Of a DNA stretch of 64,000 nt, positions 45,747 through 60,600 are shown in pieces (position 1 is the first letter of the stretch; each line of letters begins with the position of its first letter). This stretch comes from Capniomyces stellatus (lineage: Eukaryota; Kickxellomycota; Harpellomycetes; Harpellales; Legeriomycetaceae): assembly GCA_001661515.1 (NCBI GenBank), contig LUVW01000031.1, forward strand, positions 124,001 through 188,000. The letters run 5' to 3'. Both the position numbers and the translations under genes were made by a program. Under the pieces are notes generated by a model. It was given only the letters and a program-made list of their open reading frames with translations. It ran no database searches and was not told the DNA's origin.

Positions 45747-48391
45747 ATGAATGAGATAAACAACGGATCCAAAGATGGAAGCGACAAAAATGTAGCGAAA
45801 ATTGACGAAACGTAAGTCGAAATGGGTTCTAAAATCAAATAGAATAAAGTGTAGATAAATTAAAAGGATTACTGGGCAAAGAGCAAAAATTTATATCAAT
45901 ACTAAATGCAAACATGTTTTAAACAATAAAAAAACACATAGTAGAGGCAAGACCGTGTTGCACTATCATTCGCAGCACAATTCGACAATGTGTACACGAG
46001 CGACAAAGGATCTGATAGACGATAGCAATCCAAAGATAAAAAATGTAAGAGAAAGGAGTCAGATACAGAGTTCAGATTAGTAATGTTATTATGCACAACC
46101 AAAAGCAGTGCGGAGGAGGGGAATTTGGGTGGTTGAAATAAAGCAAAGACTAATGGAATTTATTAATGTAGGATATCATTCGGATAATAGGTCAGTACCT
46201 AGACAACAATGGCTATACGGCGGCCAAGGCGATATTGTTTGATGAGGCGAATATCCGAAGGAAACAAAAGACGACTTACTTGACGAGCATGGTGAATTTA
46301 AGGGAGGCAGTTATAGGTAAATTAAGCAACATTGAATTATTTGCCTTAACGAGAACGATTAAACAAAAAGCAAAAGCGTTTCAAGAGTATGGATTAAAAG
46401 CAATTGGTGTAATGTGGTGGCCTGTACTTTTGAACAAAGAGGGAATTTGGGAGGACGTTGACAAGATATGCTCTGAGCCATCGTTTAAAACAAAGAAGGG
46501 GATATTGTATAGAGTGTACAGACAGCAGTATCTGGAGCTGATTGAAGAGGGCGAGTTTCAAAAGGTGAGTGATTATGGAATGAAAAATAATTGATAAGCG
46601 AGCTATATTGCACATAGCAGTTTTTTTGAGGTGGATTGTTGTCAGACGGCTGAAATAGAACTTTTTTTCTTCTTTGTCTGTTCCGGTTTGTTAAGCAACA
46701 ACAGATATTGAATGTGGATGATGGGGGTATTTGTTTAGTAAGACCAAATTTTAACAATAAATGCAAATGTAGGCGTATTCGACGTTAAACAAGAAGCTGA
46801 AGCCACTGGAAAATCATCAGACGTTTACAGGAGAGTTTCGGGATTTGTGCTATCTGCTGACAGCAAAATCGATTCAGGATGCGCCATTATTTAAGGGGTG
46901 GGACGGGATAATGTCAGCTAGGTAAAATAGCCTGGGGATTTAATTCTTTATTGTTATTATCACTATATGGCAATGATCGGAATTACTTTTGATTGATTGC
47001 CTTTGTATAAACTCGATTGATTAGGCAGAAGCTGGCAGACGACCTTCAAAGTGTACTAGAGTTGGAGATAGTTGACCAAGAAAGTAAGTGTAACAATCAT
47101 GTTTAAAAGTGGATGTAGTTGGTCAGTGAGACAGATTTGCAATAAAATAAAAAAGAAATGAATTGTGGTGCGTGGTTGATGTGCGAAATTTAAATAAATG
47201 ACGAACTTGGTTGTACACTTAGATGATAACGTGTATGTTCCGGATAACCGGCTAAACACGCTGCTGTACCAGGCGGTGGCGTACCAAGTTGAGTCGAACC
47301 GATACCATACGGAAGCGCATCCATCAGTAGTAACGTTGTTGGAGGATTACGAGCCAGTGGTGGTGCCAAACACAACACGAACACAGTATGTAGGACACAA
47401 GGCGAATGTCAAATGTGCAGCTTTTATAGGAGAAAGAGGAGATTATATAGCGTCGGGATCAAGGTAAATAAACATATTAAAGATTAGAAAGGATTGGTAG
47501 GAATAAGAGTATGAGTAGAAAGTTTAATATTTTGGTTGATGAGTTTTAAATGGTGTGTAAATGTGAAAAATTAGTGACAATACTATAAAGATTTGGGACG
47601 TGGAAAGTGGGGAGTGTGTGAGTACTTTGGAGGGACATACATCAAGGATTTGGGATATTTGTGTTGATAAGTCGGGGTCAAGATTGTTTTCGGCATCAGG
47701 GGACAGGACGGTGAAGATATGGGACATTAGGGAAGTGAAAAGGCCGAGTTTGATTGAGACGATTAGTGAGGGAAGTGGAGATGTTTATAGTGTGAGTCTG
47801 CACCCCTTAGAGTCGCATGTGGTTATGGCGGGGTATGACAGAACAATAAGGCTGTATGACTTGGTGGTGGGGAGAGTGGTGCAGACATTTAATGATCACG
47901 AGTTGTCGGTAAGCAAGGCGATAATAAATCCGTTGGGGAATTTGATGATATCGGGGTCAAAGGACCATACAGTGAGATTTTGGGACATATTGTCGGGGTC
48001 GGTTGTGAACAAGATTAGGTCGCATTTGGGGGAGGTGACATCGGTTTGTTTGAGTCAGAGTTCGATGCAGTTACTGACGTCGGCAAAGGACAATTCGAAC
48101 CGGTTGTGGGACTTGCGGGCGTTGAAACCGCTGAGCAAGTATAAGGGGCATCAGAACACGAGTAAAAATTTTATTAGGTCGAATTTTATGCATGATTCGT
48201 TGGTTACGGGGGGCAGCGAGGATGGAAAGATTTACATTTGGAACAAGGATAGTGGGGAGATAGTGCGGATTCTGGAGGGTCATGAAGGCGTTGCGTATGA
48301 GGCCAAGTGGAACAATAAGCGTGGGTTGTTGTGCAGCACAAGTGATGATAAAACACTGAGAACGTGGTGGTATAAACAGGAAGATTTATAG
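45747..48391 (+). CDS. LisH-CTLH-WD40 repeat protein (WDR26/Gid7- or SMU1-like)
   Basis: I rebuild eight exons: 45747-45811, 45942-46044, 46172-46316, 46440-46564, 46773-46921, 47025-47083, 47223-47463 and 47575-48391. All introns are GT-AG with matching phases, 567 residues. A LisH motif (DIIRIIGQYLDNNGY) is followed by CTLH (NLREAVIEGIWEDVDKI) and a CRA-like part with WDGIMSARQKLADDLQSVL and RLNTLLYQAVAYQ, which resemble WDR26/Gid7 of the CTLH/GID ubiquitin ligase. Seven WD repeats then end in WWYKQEDL, with clear units such as SGSSDNTIKIWD and SASGDRTVKIWD. The propeller is less like WDR26 than the N-terminus is, so a role as a substrate adaptor is inference. The intron at 46317-46439 is 123 nt and open in frame. 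Confidence 0.8.
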
Positions 48392-48604
48392 TAGGCACAA
48401 GCTGGAGTATTAATTTTTTTTTCATTTTTATTTTATTTTAATTTATTTATTTTTAATGATATTGTTTGTAGGAAAATAAAAAGTAGGGATATATTGTAGT
48501 TTAACTAGCAAAGAATTAAATTAGTAAAATAATATAATAGTAAATGAATTAAAAATAGTTGGAGTAAAATAGTAAAATATTAATTTGAAAAAAGAAAGAA
48601 ATGA

Positions 48605-51600
48605 TTACTCGTTTCCAATCAAAGAAAAGAACTGTCTAAGAGCATCAGAAAGAACCTCAGAAAGGCCGTTGATGTCGCGTAAAACAACGTAGAAATCAAA
48701 GGGGAAAGTGTCAAGGTATCTGACCATTTGGAGTTCGATTTTGCCGTCGGGAGTAGTGTTGTAGTGGACGCGTTTGATGTCAGTAATAGAGTTGGAGTGA
48801 GTAGATTTTTGAGAATTGGAAGTGGAGGTGGATGTGGGCGTGGATGTGGACTGGGATTGGGATTGGGGTTGAGGGTTTCTGTCAATGATGACAAAGACAA
48901 TCATGATTTTGTGTTCAAGAGCGTTTCGGACGATTTGTTTGATACCGGCGTGGTCTTGGCATACGCCATCGGATAAGATGAGCATGAGTTTCCAAAGGTC
49001 AGAATTTTGGGAGTTTGAAGGGGAGTTGTTGAACATGTTGATTGCGGTGTTGAGGAGTAAGTTGGTGTTGGTAGAGTCTTGGTTGAAGGAGAGTTGGGTG
49101 ATGGCTTTAGCGCCGTTTTCGATGGAGAAGGATTGAGAAAAGTCGGTTAGGAGTTTGACGTTTTGGCCAAAGGAGACAAGACTTAGTTGGCCAACGTCGA
49201 GGAGGTTGAGGGAGCTGGTTAGGAGGGAAAGGGTTTCAAAAGTGAGTTTTATGGCGTTTGGAGATTCAGCCATGCTCTTTGAGTCGTCGATTGCGAGCAT
49301 GACGAGGTATTCTCTTTTGTTGGGTTTTGTGCGTCTGAGCCAAATCTTGTCTTTTTTGTATCCAGAGGCAATGTACGGAATGATTTTCTTCATATTGAGA
49401 CGTTTTCCGGTTCTGTAGTCGCCCTTAAGTTGCGAGGCTAAGGTAGGTTCGAGAATAAGTTTGAGTTGTTCGCTTAGGCTGATGGCTTTGTCGTGTGTAG
49501 CCATGTTGTATGCTTGCCATAGCATGTTTGCTTCTTGCTCAACGTTTCCAAACTCTTGCCAATTCAGCGTAACAGTTTCCAGGTCAGCACGTAACTGATC
49601 AATATCGATTTCGGTGTTTTGTGTGTTGGTATTGTTTATTTCAAACCTGTCTTCAACAACATTGTTTTCGTTTTCAGTCTGTTCACCATTACCGTTTCCA
49701 AACGTAATCAGTTCGTTTTCAGTGTCTAGTAGCTCGTCTGAATCGTCCAAATCATTACCGTTTCCATCACTATTGTTGTTGGGGTCAATCTCAGAATCGT
49801 CATTTGAAGAGTTGCTCTTGTGTTTGTTTGATCCTTGCTTGTTCTTCTTGTGGAGTTTTGATGTCAGCTCTTTGATTCGGTCCATTGCAGCTTGTTTCTT
49901 TTCCTCCTCAGTCAGTTCGGCTGTAGGTTCAACATTGTTTTCTTCTTTGAAATTGCCCATATCCTTGTTGGAATTTTCTTCAGTGTTTGGGTCTTGTGGC
50001 TGATCGCCTGAAACAACCGTTTTTTCCTTGCTCTTGTCGTCAACAGCTTGCGGGTCCTTGTCCTGACCCTGTTTAAACTCTTCTCTTTGTTTCATAGCCT
50101 GGTCTTTATCCGCATCAGCCATTGCAGAGTTATCATGCTGTTCGTTTTCAGCAACCATTTGGTACTGGTTGGTTTCATCTGTTTCCATATTGTCACTGTT
50201 TTCTCCACTTTGATCTTTGGTTTCTTCCTGGCTGTCTAGGTCGCGGTCCACCATATCAAGTTTCTGCTCCCACTGTTCCATAGCATCAGCCAGCGATCTA
50301 AGAGGATTATTTTTCTGCTCAATTTCGTGTTGCAAATTGCGTCTGTTTTCCTCCTTGTCCGCCTTTTCCTTGTTTTCCTTGTTCTTGTTGTTTTGTTGGC
50401 TTTGTTGTTGCTGTGACTTGTCTAGTTGATTTAGCGGAATAAACTGCGACTGCTCGTTGCTGCTATTGTCAAACGACGGTTGGGCCATGCTTTGGTTGTT
50501 TGGCATGTCGTTATTATCTCCATTTTGGTCGCCCGAATCATCGTTTTCAGCACCTTCATTATTGTCGTCTGGTTTGTCCTGGTTGTTTTGATCTTGTTTG
50601 TTCTTGGTTGACTTGGCTTGTGTCTTGTTCGATTCTGACTCGCCTTCATTGTCTGTCTTGCCTACCTCTCCTCCTCCAACCCCAAATGTCTGTGGGTTTG
50701 ATTCGCTTTGATCATTAAGCTTATTGTCCAGTTTGTTTTCAAGATCGTCACCCTCCTCGCCATCTTGACCGTTTCCTGAATCTTCGTTTGACTGGTCCTG
50801 GTCTGTTTCTTTGTTTGGATCTTGATTTGGAATTCCTGAAACTGAATGAGGATCTTGATCCATTTCCTCACCTTCTTCTCCATTTTCCTCACCTCCTTCC
50901 TTTTCACCTTCACCTTGACCTTCACCTTCACCCTCATTTTCATCAACCGGTACAGCAGAAGTTGAACCATCAGCTTCACCCAACCCATCGTTCTCGACTT
51001 GGGATTGGTCAACATCCATTTCATTGCCTTCACCATTGTTTTGATCATCATTCTGATCATCATTTTCACCTTTTTCACCATCATTTTCACCATCATTTTC
51101 ACCATCGTTTTCGCCATCATTATCGCCAACTTGGTCATTCTTGTCCTTGTTGTTCTTGTTGAATTCAGGGTCATTAAAGTCGTTGTTGTCCAATGAATCT
51201 TCAAATCCTGGTCCTTCGTCTTCGTTCTTGCCAATGTCAAGGTTTAAGTCATCGGGCAAATCAAGTTGGTCTTTGATGTCGGTGTCAACGTCGGCAATAG
51301 GGAGTTTTGCGCCTAAGCCATTTGGATCCTGTTCATTGTTGTTTGCATCATCGCCTTCACCATCATCCTCATCACCGCCCATATCCTGGTCGTCCTGATC
51401 GTTGTTTTGGCCATCATCATCGTTGTTATCGGCTTCATTTTGGTCAAGATCGTTGCTAGGTTTTGTGGATTTCTTTTCTTTTTCAGGTTTGTTTTGAGGG
51501 TTGGAATCTGGTTGTTCGGGATCGGGATTGTTGTTGTCCATGTTATCATCGGTGTCTTTGGCAACCATTTCTTGGTCTTTGGATCCCTGATCTGCAACTT

Positions 51601-54600
51601 GGTTTACTTGACGTTCGGCCTTCTTTTGGTTCTTGTTGTTGCCAGAATCATCATCATCTTCATTGTTGTTATCATCGTCTTGCCACATCTTTTCGTCAAT
51701 TGAGGTTGGGTCTGTGTTGTCGACATTTCCCATTTGTTCGTCAAAGTGGTTGTTTTCATCTTCATCATCGTCGTTGTCCGAGTCGCTTGAATCTGACTGG
51801 TCTTCTAAATCAGCCTCACCCACTTCGCCTTCAAAATCGGCATCCATTTCAATTGCGTCTTCGTTTCTGTCAATTTGATTTTCCTTATTCTTTTCTTTTT
51901 CAGCCTGCTTCTCCTCCTCAGTCTTTTCCTCCTCCTTGGTTCCCAGAACTTGTTCTTCGTCTTCGATTTCGTTGCTTACGTTCTTGGCGCCATCAGTGTT
52001 TCCTTCTCCCATTCCAGCATTAGTGTCAAACTCATCACTCTTCATTTTCGAGTTATCACCAGTATCGTTTGATTCATCCTCGTTCTTCTCAGCTCCATAT
52101 TTTGCTACTTCCAACGCTGCAGGCGATGCAAGACCTCTTGTGAAGATGGTTGTGGATAGCTGGACAAACGCTGTGCATGATCTCACAAACTGGTAGTGGT
52201 GCTGCGACAATGAGTTGATCAGATGTTGCAAGCAAGAGTTGAACTGTGCTATCAGCGGCTGGATCTTGTCGTTCACTAGCGATTGCAAATACACCACGTA
52301 TGGTTTATTCGCCTCGTTTTCGGATATTTCCTTGCGGATTTGTGCTGTTTTTACGGCTAATTCCACAAGTAAAGTTGTGACTTGGCTGATTGACAAATTG
52401 CTGAACACTGAGTTCACAAACTCTGAGCGTTCTTTGATTTCATTAGGATTCATGTCCCACTCATCGACTGTATCTTGATTGAGAGCGTTGGCTTTGTTTT
52501 TCGTATGACTGGTGTTGAACAGAGTTGTTTTGTACAGTTTGCTGTAGACATCAAGCTGTTTAAAGACGTTTTGAAGAGTAACTGTGACGTTTGTGGAAAG
52601 GTTGGAGATCAAAACAGTCAGTTCACAGAACATGTTGTCAATGTCTACTGTGTTTACTGGTGTGGTTTTAGGGCTGTCCAAGAACAAGTTGAATGAGATT
52701 GCTGATTCGTTGTTATGAGTAAACCGCAGCAAAGTGTCTAGAACTGGAGTTACCCAGGCGGAAGAAACCGGGTAGAGGTTTAGTGTTTGGTTGAGTTTGG
52801 ACACACAAGTGGCGATCCAATCATCGATCTCAAGAGCGTCGAATAGGTTATCTTTATTGTTTAGCCAAAGCAAACTGTATGCAGTGGTAGGCGATAGAGA
52901 TGTGTTTTTAGAGTTGACAAACACGAGCTGATAAATAGAGTTGATGTCAGATTGGAGGCTGGATGTGGCTGAACAAAGCGATTCTAGGTCGGATTTTGCA
53001 GTTTCCAACTCTTTAGTGTCGGATTTGGAGATTGAAATGGAGGTTGCAGATGAGATTTGGGTTAGAGAAATAGTGGTTGAGAGACTTGACAAGCACTGGT
53101 CAAGAGTGTCAATCACAGAGTCAACCAACGATTTCTTTTCAGCAAGACTTGTCAAGACGGTTTCAGAGTTGTCAGAACACGGGGAGTGGTAGTGTTCAAA
53201 GCGGGTCATATCGTGGCTGATATCAACGTGGTTCCAAAGGTTAGCAATGTGGTTGAACATAGTTGTTTCGTTTAGGACCAAGCAAGTAACATCGCGTTGG
53301 TTGGAAACAAGAGTTGACCAATGTAGATTCATTGCCAATAACTTTGAGATTTGGTGTTGAGGAATTTCGTTTCTTCCGTTGATTTTGGATGCTTCAGAGT
53401 TTGTTGTTGCTAATGAAGAAGCTGCAAGTTTAGCGTGCTGGAGCAGAGTGACTAGCTGGAAGTACGAGTTGTTTGACTGTAAAAGCAAGGGGATTGATGG
53501 GTGAGAGTCTAGCTGTTTGTTGCAAGAGTTGGTGTGGATTGAGGTTACGTAACTGTCGATGTTTAGGCTTGACTGTTTTGATAGAACCTTGAACAGGTCA
53601 AGATTGCTTGGGTCAGATCCGGTCTGCAACGAGCTCTCTGACAGTTTTGAGTTGTAGTTTGAATTCAAGCCTAGTTTCTTGGCCTGTTTCAGCATATCTA
53701 CAAGCAGTTTGCTCCTCAGTTGTTTCTGCTGGCTCCAGTACGATCTTATTGCTTTGGCTTGCAACATATTCGCTGATTTCTTGTCTAGCAACTCAGGCTT
53801 AACCAAAACCTTTCCGGTTTCTGGGTCAATAATCCCGTCCTCATTCTCATCATCGTCGTTTGTAACGTTGATGATTTTGATGGTTCTTTTGACTCTAATA
53901 GCTTTGGTTTTGAACATGGCGTTTCCTGATGGCTCAGTAGTAATATTCAACTCCTTGATTCGCTGCTTGTACTGGTCTACCTTTATCTGCGACTGTTTGA
54001 TCAGAGTTTCGGCCTTGTTTGTTAGTTCCGATGGTGTTGTCAAAGTCTGGAAGTATTTGATTTCGCTGATTAGTTCGTAGATGTAATTGGACAGGTTATC
54101 GTCAATGTTGTCATAGTCGATTTGCTGCAACTCCAAAAAGTCCTCTTCAACGTCTTCAACGTCCTCACCCTCATCACTGTCAACCTCCATGTCGTCGTTG
54201 TTTGCGCTGGTCACGTGATTCTTTGTTCTCTTTGGTGCGTTTGCTCGAATGCTGGTGATAAACTCATCAAATTGTTTGTTTAGCTTTGAGCTGCCCAGTG
54301 CAATAGCAACGGTTTTGGGGTTTGGCTGTGGACTGGTCCAGAATCCAAAGTTGGTTTTGCTGCTTGAAAGCTTCTTGTTTCTCATTTCAAACCACTTGTT
54401 AAACTCTGTAAACTGGATCTTTAAGTTGTTGTTTAGTTTTGGGTGGTTGTTGATAAACCGGACCATTTTTTTGTGGACGTTTATCAACTCGGTTCTAAAC
54501 ACCAAACTCTTGTTTTCGCTTAGTTGTCCAAACAAGTTTTGCGCCTTGACCAGGGTTTCTGTTGTGACTGACCACTTGTTAAAGTTCCAAAACCTGCTTA

Positions 54601-57600
54601 TTGACGAGTCTATCAGTTCTTTCAGCTGTAGGTCCAGTAACGCACGGCTGTTTTTGGTTCGTTTCTTGCTCTTTTCTAGCTGACCAGAATCAGCACTGCC
54701 CAGCATGTTGGTGTGGGCTATGTTGATTGCTGCGTTGTTTATCAGTGGAGTTGCCAATTCGTAATCAACAATTGGTGCAATTGAATACGCTAGGCAGCAG
54801 GCACACACTCCTTGCAAGTAGCCGTAGCTTCTGAGCTTGCTGGAAACAAAGCCCAGATTTGTGTTGTTTAGACACGCCTTGTCGGCAATCTGAATCTTTG
54901 TGTTCAAACTTTGTTCAATAACTGAGTTTACCGGCATGAGCAGCGAGTCGCGCCATTTCTTTAGGCATTTGGCCAGGTGGTAATGCGTTCGCTTGGCACC
55001 TTCCTTCAACGCAACTGGGTTGACATCACGCCAAGACGAAATCTTTACAAACTCGGCCAAGTTCTTTGAAATAGCCATTCTGCTGTCATCAACATTCTGC
55101 TTGATCAAATTCACAAACTGAGAGTAGTACGAGATTGAGTTGTCAAGGGCAATTGAGACCGCATCGTTATCCGCACTCACCGACATGTATCCAGAATCTG
55201 TTGATTCAAACACCAGAAGCGCCTTGCGGTGCTTTGAAAACGTTGCTAATAAACTCAACCGAGTCTCAAACTCTCCCAACGCACACGTCTGCAGGAACCG
55301 ATCAACCAGCTCAACTATCGACTGTGGTGTCAGTTGCTTCTTGACCGTTTCTGCGCCGTCCTCCTGCTCGCCATCCTCCTGCGCCGGATCTTGCAGAGTC
55401 AGAATGATTGTGTACAGGTGGAACCAGTAGCTGTTCGCCTTGTTAGTGTGCTTGTTATGTTCGATTTCCAGCAGTTGCGGCCAGCTGTACAGCTCCAACT
55501 GTCTCCAGCCAATAATTTGCTTGCTTATCAAATCCAGCTGTATTTGGATTGAAGTTGCCTTTGAGCTGTACGCCTCCCAATCCTGAGACCTGCTGAACAG
55601 CGACTCTAGCCCTGAAAGAATCTTTGCAACCGGAGTGGTGATCGGCAAGTTCAGGATTTTATTCGTCAGCTGCTGGATTTGCAGAAGCACGGGGTGTTCT
55701 GGCCATTCAGAAAGCAGAGTTGCAATCCGGCCAACCAGCGGGTTCAAACAGCCATTCAACTTGGACGCCTCACTGGCATTGCTGTCATGGTAAAAGTCGT
55801 ACAATCTAACGCCCTTCTTGTCAGCAGGGTTGTTTATCGTGTATAGCTTGTACAATGGGTGGTTGGCTTCAGCCAGATGTTGGCTAAAGTGGGAAATCGC
55901 ATTGGTAGCCTTTTTGCTGCCCTTTTTAGGTTTGTTTGGTGCGTTTTTGTCTGTTTTTACTGTTGCTTGGTTTGTTGATTCGGCCTGCTTTCTTGTTATG
56001 TAGCTTGTGAGCTCGTTTGAACTTAGTGAGTTTACAAGTTCAGTGGCAAGAACAGCTAAATGCGAGCCACGCAGTCTTGAATCAACATGTACACCAAACT
56101 GGCGCATCTCCACGTCAGCCTGCTTAGCGCCGCCACTCCCTACCTCAGAGTCAACAGAAATGTCGTTTACTGATCCGTTGATGAGATCAGAGTTGTTTCC
56201 ATTGGCTCCATTGGCTCCATTGGCTCCATTGGCTCCATCAACGCTCAGTAAAGCCCACAGTTTCCCCTCAAACTCGGAGGCCCACTGGTTACCTTGGCTG
56301 TTCATTTGGAGAACCAGCTTGGAATGGGCTGATGAATTTGAGACCTTGATTGCTGGGTCAATTAGTTTGCTTGGGTTAAAGGTTTCAAAGATCCACTGGT
56401 GCAGGCCAAACAGCTTGGTGACCACGTGTTCGTCTAGATCAGGAATAATCTCTTTGCCCATATCCAAACCATCCAACTCGGACTTTCCATCGATTCCAGA
56501 CTCGTTTTGTTGGTTCAACACATCAGTATCCGACTCTAGCAAAAAGTCATCGTCGTAGCTTGGGAACCACTCGTCAAACTCCTTTTTGTTTCGTTCCAAG
56601 TCAGACAAATCAGCGTTTAAAAAGTTTTGCTGCTCAGAGCTGCCTCGCTTCTTGTAAAAGTTTGAAGTTTCAATGTCGCGCTGTGTTTTCAGGTTCTCCA
56701 GTTTCTGCCAAATAGTGTAGAACTCGAGCAACACGTCGTTTATAAAGGTGTAGGTTTGCTGGTTTAGTTCCGACTGCTTGTACACGGAATATGCCAGCTT
56801 GTTCAGTAATATAACCAGGTAGTTTTGGTACATAATTGACTCTGACCCATCGCTCAAAGTCTTCATGACTGAGGATTTGAGGTTCTGGTTCTTTGCCGCC
56901 TCACTGTTATACTTTACGCTTTCAATTGATTTCAGGCTGTACCTGATTGCCGACATTGTCTTTTTCGACAGCAAAAACTCCAGCTGACCATCACTGTCCC
57001 TGCTTGCACTGCTGTTGACCAAGTGGTTAAACGGAAACTCGTTGATTTTGCTGCTTGTCAGCTGCGCCACGCATTCAGTTACCGAGCTCAGCGATAGTCT
57101 AAACTGGCTGCTGATAAACTCGAGAGATTGCAGGTTGTGTCTGATGCTATTGGCTTGGATAGCCCAACTCATTACAATGTCCTTGTAAGCACCACCAAAC
57201 TTGCCAATTAGCTGGTCAGTGGCAAAGCCTAGTGATGACTGCATTGCGCCAACTAGGTACTCGGCGTTTTTCACAGATTTGAGCTCAGTTTTCGACAAGC
57301 TAAAGTGTTTAGGAAGGTTGTTTGTTGCATGGACTATTGTCACCATATCAAGGGTGTTGACAACCTTGGTCATCTCAAGAAGTCCATCCAGAACCCGCCT
57401 CATTGACTCCCACAGCAGTCCAAACGAAATCTTGCTGCCCTCGTCACCCACAGTGTCGCTGGAACTTGCAGAATTGTCTGGTCTGTACACCGATAGCGAT
57501 TCCAAGTCCAGGATTCTAGATCCAATTGACTCGCAAGCCCTGATGTCTGACTCGGTCAACGAATTTTCTCTGCCTGACCCGGCAAACGAGCTGAAAATGG

Positions 57601-60600
57601 AGTTTGCCAAATACATAGAGTAGTGGCGGTAGTAGTCGTCAACTGACCAAAGCAGCAAATCAAACGATTTAAGAGCTGGGTCGATTGGGTGCTTAGGAAC
57701 CATTGAGTTCAGCAATGCCATGCTCATCATGATCTTTGCCTTCTTCAGCCAAACCAGGTTGTAGAACTGCAACTCAAAGCAGTGCTGGTCATGGCTGAGA
57801 TAATTGGATGTCTGTTTGTTGTAGCTAAAGTCAAGCGCCCTTTTAAACGAGTTGACCGAATCAATAAACGTCAGAACTATGATCGTTTCAATCGTGTTGA
57901 GGACCTGGTGCAAACTCTCTGAATTTGCTGGGTTTCCAATCTGCAATCCTTCCATCACGTAGATGTACATTTCTCTGCTCTTTACCGAAAGTTGTTTGGT
58001 CAGCTTTTTGATCTTTATCATGTCCTCTAGGCTTTCGCTGCTTGAACTGTTTGTCAGCACTAAAACCAAATCCTTCACGTGACCAAGCTCATCAACCACC
58101 TGCTTGTCATCAGCACCGGCATCAGCACTGTCATCACTGGTCTTATTTCCAAGCTTCACAACAGCCTTAATTGCCACATACATGATCATATACTCGTTGA
58201 GGTACTCGATTGCCTCATTGACAAAGTTCTGCCATTGAACTGGTTTTTTGCCAGCAACCGCTTTGCTTCCCATCATTTGGCTCCAAACTACAGCAGCCAT
58301 ACTTTTTGTCTTTTCGTATGCTGTTATCGGCACGCTGTTTAGGTTGTGCACGGTGTAGCTGACAATTGGGGTGAACAGTGCGTGGTTTGTAATTTCTGGT
58401 CCGTTGCTAGGCAGAGGCCAAAGCACTTGCAATCTGTTGGCCAAATGCACGTTTGTCACCGAGTTGCTCAAGTACGCCAAGTCCGCCGAATCCACCGAAA
58501 TCGTGCTTGATCTTGTATAGATTCCAAAGTCAACCAATTTTCCTGCTTTTCCTGTTTCGGCAGATTGTTCGGCCTTGTTCAGTTTGTAAATCTGCTTTTG
58601 GATGGTTGAGATTTCGCTTGCCTTGTTGTAGATTGTTTGCTTGGGCCTCAGTAAATCAAGGTAGCGATAGTGCATCTTTTCCCTGTTTATTGCTATCAAG
58701 CGCACTAGTACCTGCTTGATATCCTTTCTCAACGATTCTGAATTGCTGGACTCTGTTGATTTCGCCATGTCAAGCAGCGATCCCACTTGCCATTTAAGTC
58801 TCAGCTGTGTAGCTAAATACTCGCAAACTAGGCCTAAATCGCTTGTTTTGGCCTTATTCCCTGCTTCTGCTGCACCGCTTCCTGTGTTGCTGCTGCTGTT
58901 TATAGCTATTGTACTTGGGTTCAGTGCTTCGTAATGATGGTTATCTGCATAATTCGTCACTAATAGCTCCAGTTCCCTTGACAAACTCGACTCGTTTTGG
59001 ATGGAGTCTACCATCAAGTCCAACAACTCTGATGACAAATCGTCTTTTGTTGACAATAATGCCGTGGCCATTGAGTGGTTAATAGATTGTGCACCGCTGT
59101 TCAAAGTGTTGATTCTGTTGATCAGTGTTGAGCAGTCAACAAGAACCACTTGGTTAAACAACAGATCTACATCCGTTTCAGGTTCGTTCAGGTTTGTGAT
59201 CTGCGAAATGTCAAACACAATATTGCTGGCTGGACCTGACTGATCTGCACCATTGGAACCACCAATATCTGAGGTGTTTGATGCCTGGCTGATTTCTTCA
59301 AAAATCGGACTGTAAACGCCTTCCAACTTTGTGGTGAAATCCTCGAGTTTTAAAATCAACCCATCGACCTGAACCACTTGGTTCTTCTTATAAAGTGTTT
59401 CACCCCGACCCTTATTCGCAAGATCAAGGCTGCTTGAGTCATACTTGTCAGCAGTAAAGCTCAAGCAAGCAAACAAGGTCGCAATGGCCTGGACAATACT
59501 AGAAATATCACGTTTAACACTAGCAGTGCTAAACAATGACTCCAGCTTTGTTTTGTTTCCAGCTGCCTTATTTGTGTTGGGGATCACCAAACTGGCCAGA
59601 TTGTCAAACAGAGTTATCAGTCTGGCTTTAATATCGTGCATGTTTTTGTTCAGTAGAGTTTGTGGGTGCAAGTTGTGCCAAAGAACTCTTACTAATTCGT
59701 TTGATCCCAATCCTAGTGCAATTTGCAGGTTGGTTATTTGGTTGTATATGTTTGACATTTCCAAAACAAAGTCTGACTGTAGCCATACTTGGTTAAACTT
59801 GCCACAACCCAGTCGAACAACACTGCTATTTTCATCCACGTCGGCTGATTCATTGAACTTTACCAGCTCAAAGAACAACTTGTACTTGTTGATGTACTCT
59901 TCAACGCTAACCGAAACATGGCCAACATCCAAGCTGTCCGCTTTGCTTACCAACAGAGTATCAAACACTCTGTTGCTGCATCTGATCAGGTCGGACAGCA
60001 GTTTGGCAGACTCCAAGTAACACGTGTCTTGTTTGTAGCCACCAATGTCTGCAAAGCTGTTCTTGGTGCTTGCTATGTACAACACAAACTTTTCCAACAC
60101 CTTTTGCGAGCTGTTGATTAGTGGCATTAGGTACTGCAGCGAAGGATGGGCTAACTGGTCGGTTGAAACTTGGGTTCCTTGGGACTCGGCGTACAAGTTG
60201 GCCATGTGTGCGTGTAGTACCACTTTCTTTTCGAGCTTGTTGGTGGTGCTCTTGTTAAAAGATTGCAGGACCAGTTCTTGTTTTCTTAGTGTGTAAAGCT
60301 GGCTGGAATATGTGCCAATCAGCTCAACAGCACAGTCTTGCAAGTCAACAAAGTTCAGCAAATCAGTGTTTTCTAGGCTGAATCTGGACAGCAAGGTGGA
60401 ATAGTAAGGGCTGGTTTTTATGTCTGTTGGTGTTGACTCGTTAACCTTGGAAAACTCTTCAATTGCCAAATAAAACTTTTCGTTTCTCAAACTCACCAGC
60501 AGTTCCTGCAACCCTAAAACTCTAGAATCAGTCAGTAAATCTCTCAAAACTGAAACAACCAATCCGCTGCCCACTTGACTACTCAAACCCGTGTTACTGT

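Noticed and set aside
47198..47467. ATG at 47198 as the start of a separate WD40 gene
   Set aside because: An in-frame TAA precedes it, and the exon fits an acceptor at 47222 that joins in phase to the CRA exon.
50431..52196. Several frames in and opposite the midasin acidic region
   Set aside because: Low-complexity D/E/N/Q codons keep other frames open; midasin covers the whole stretch.
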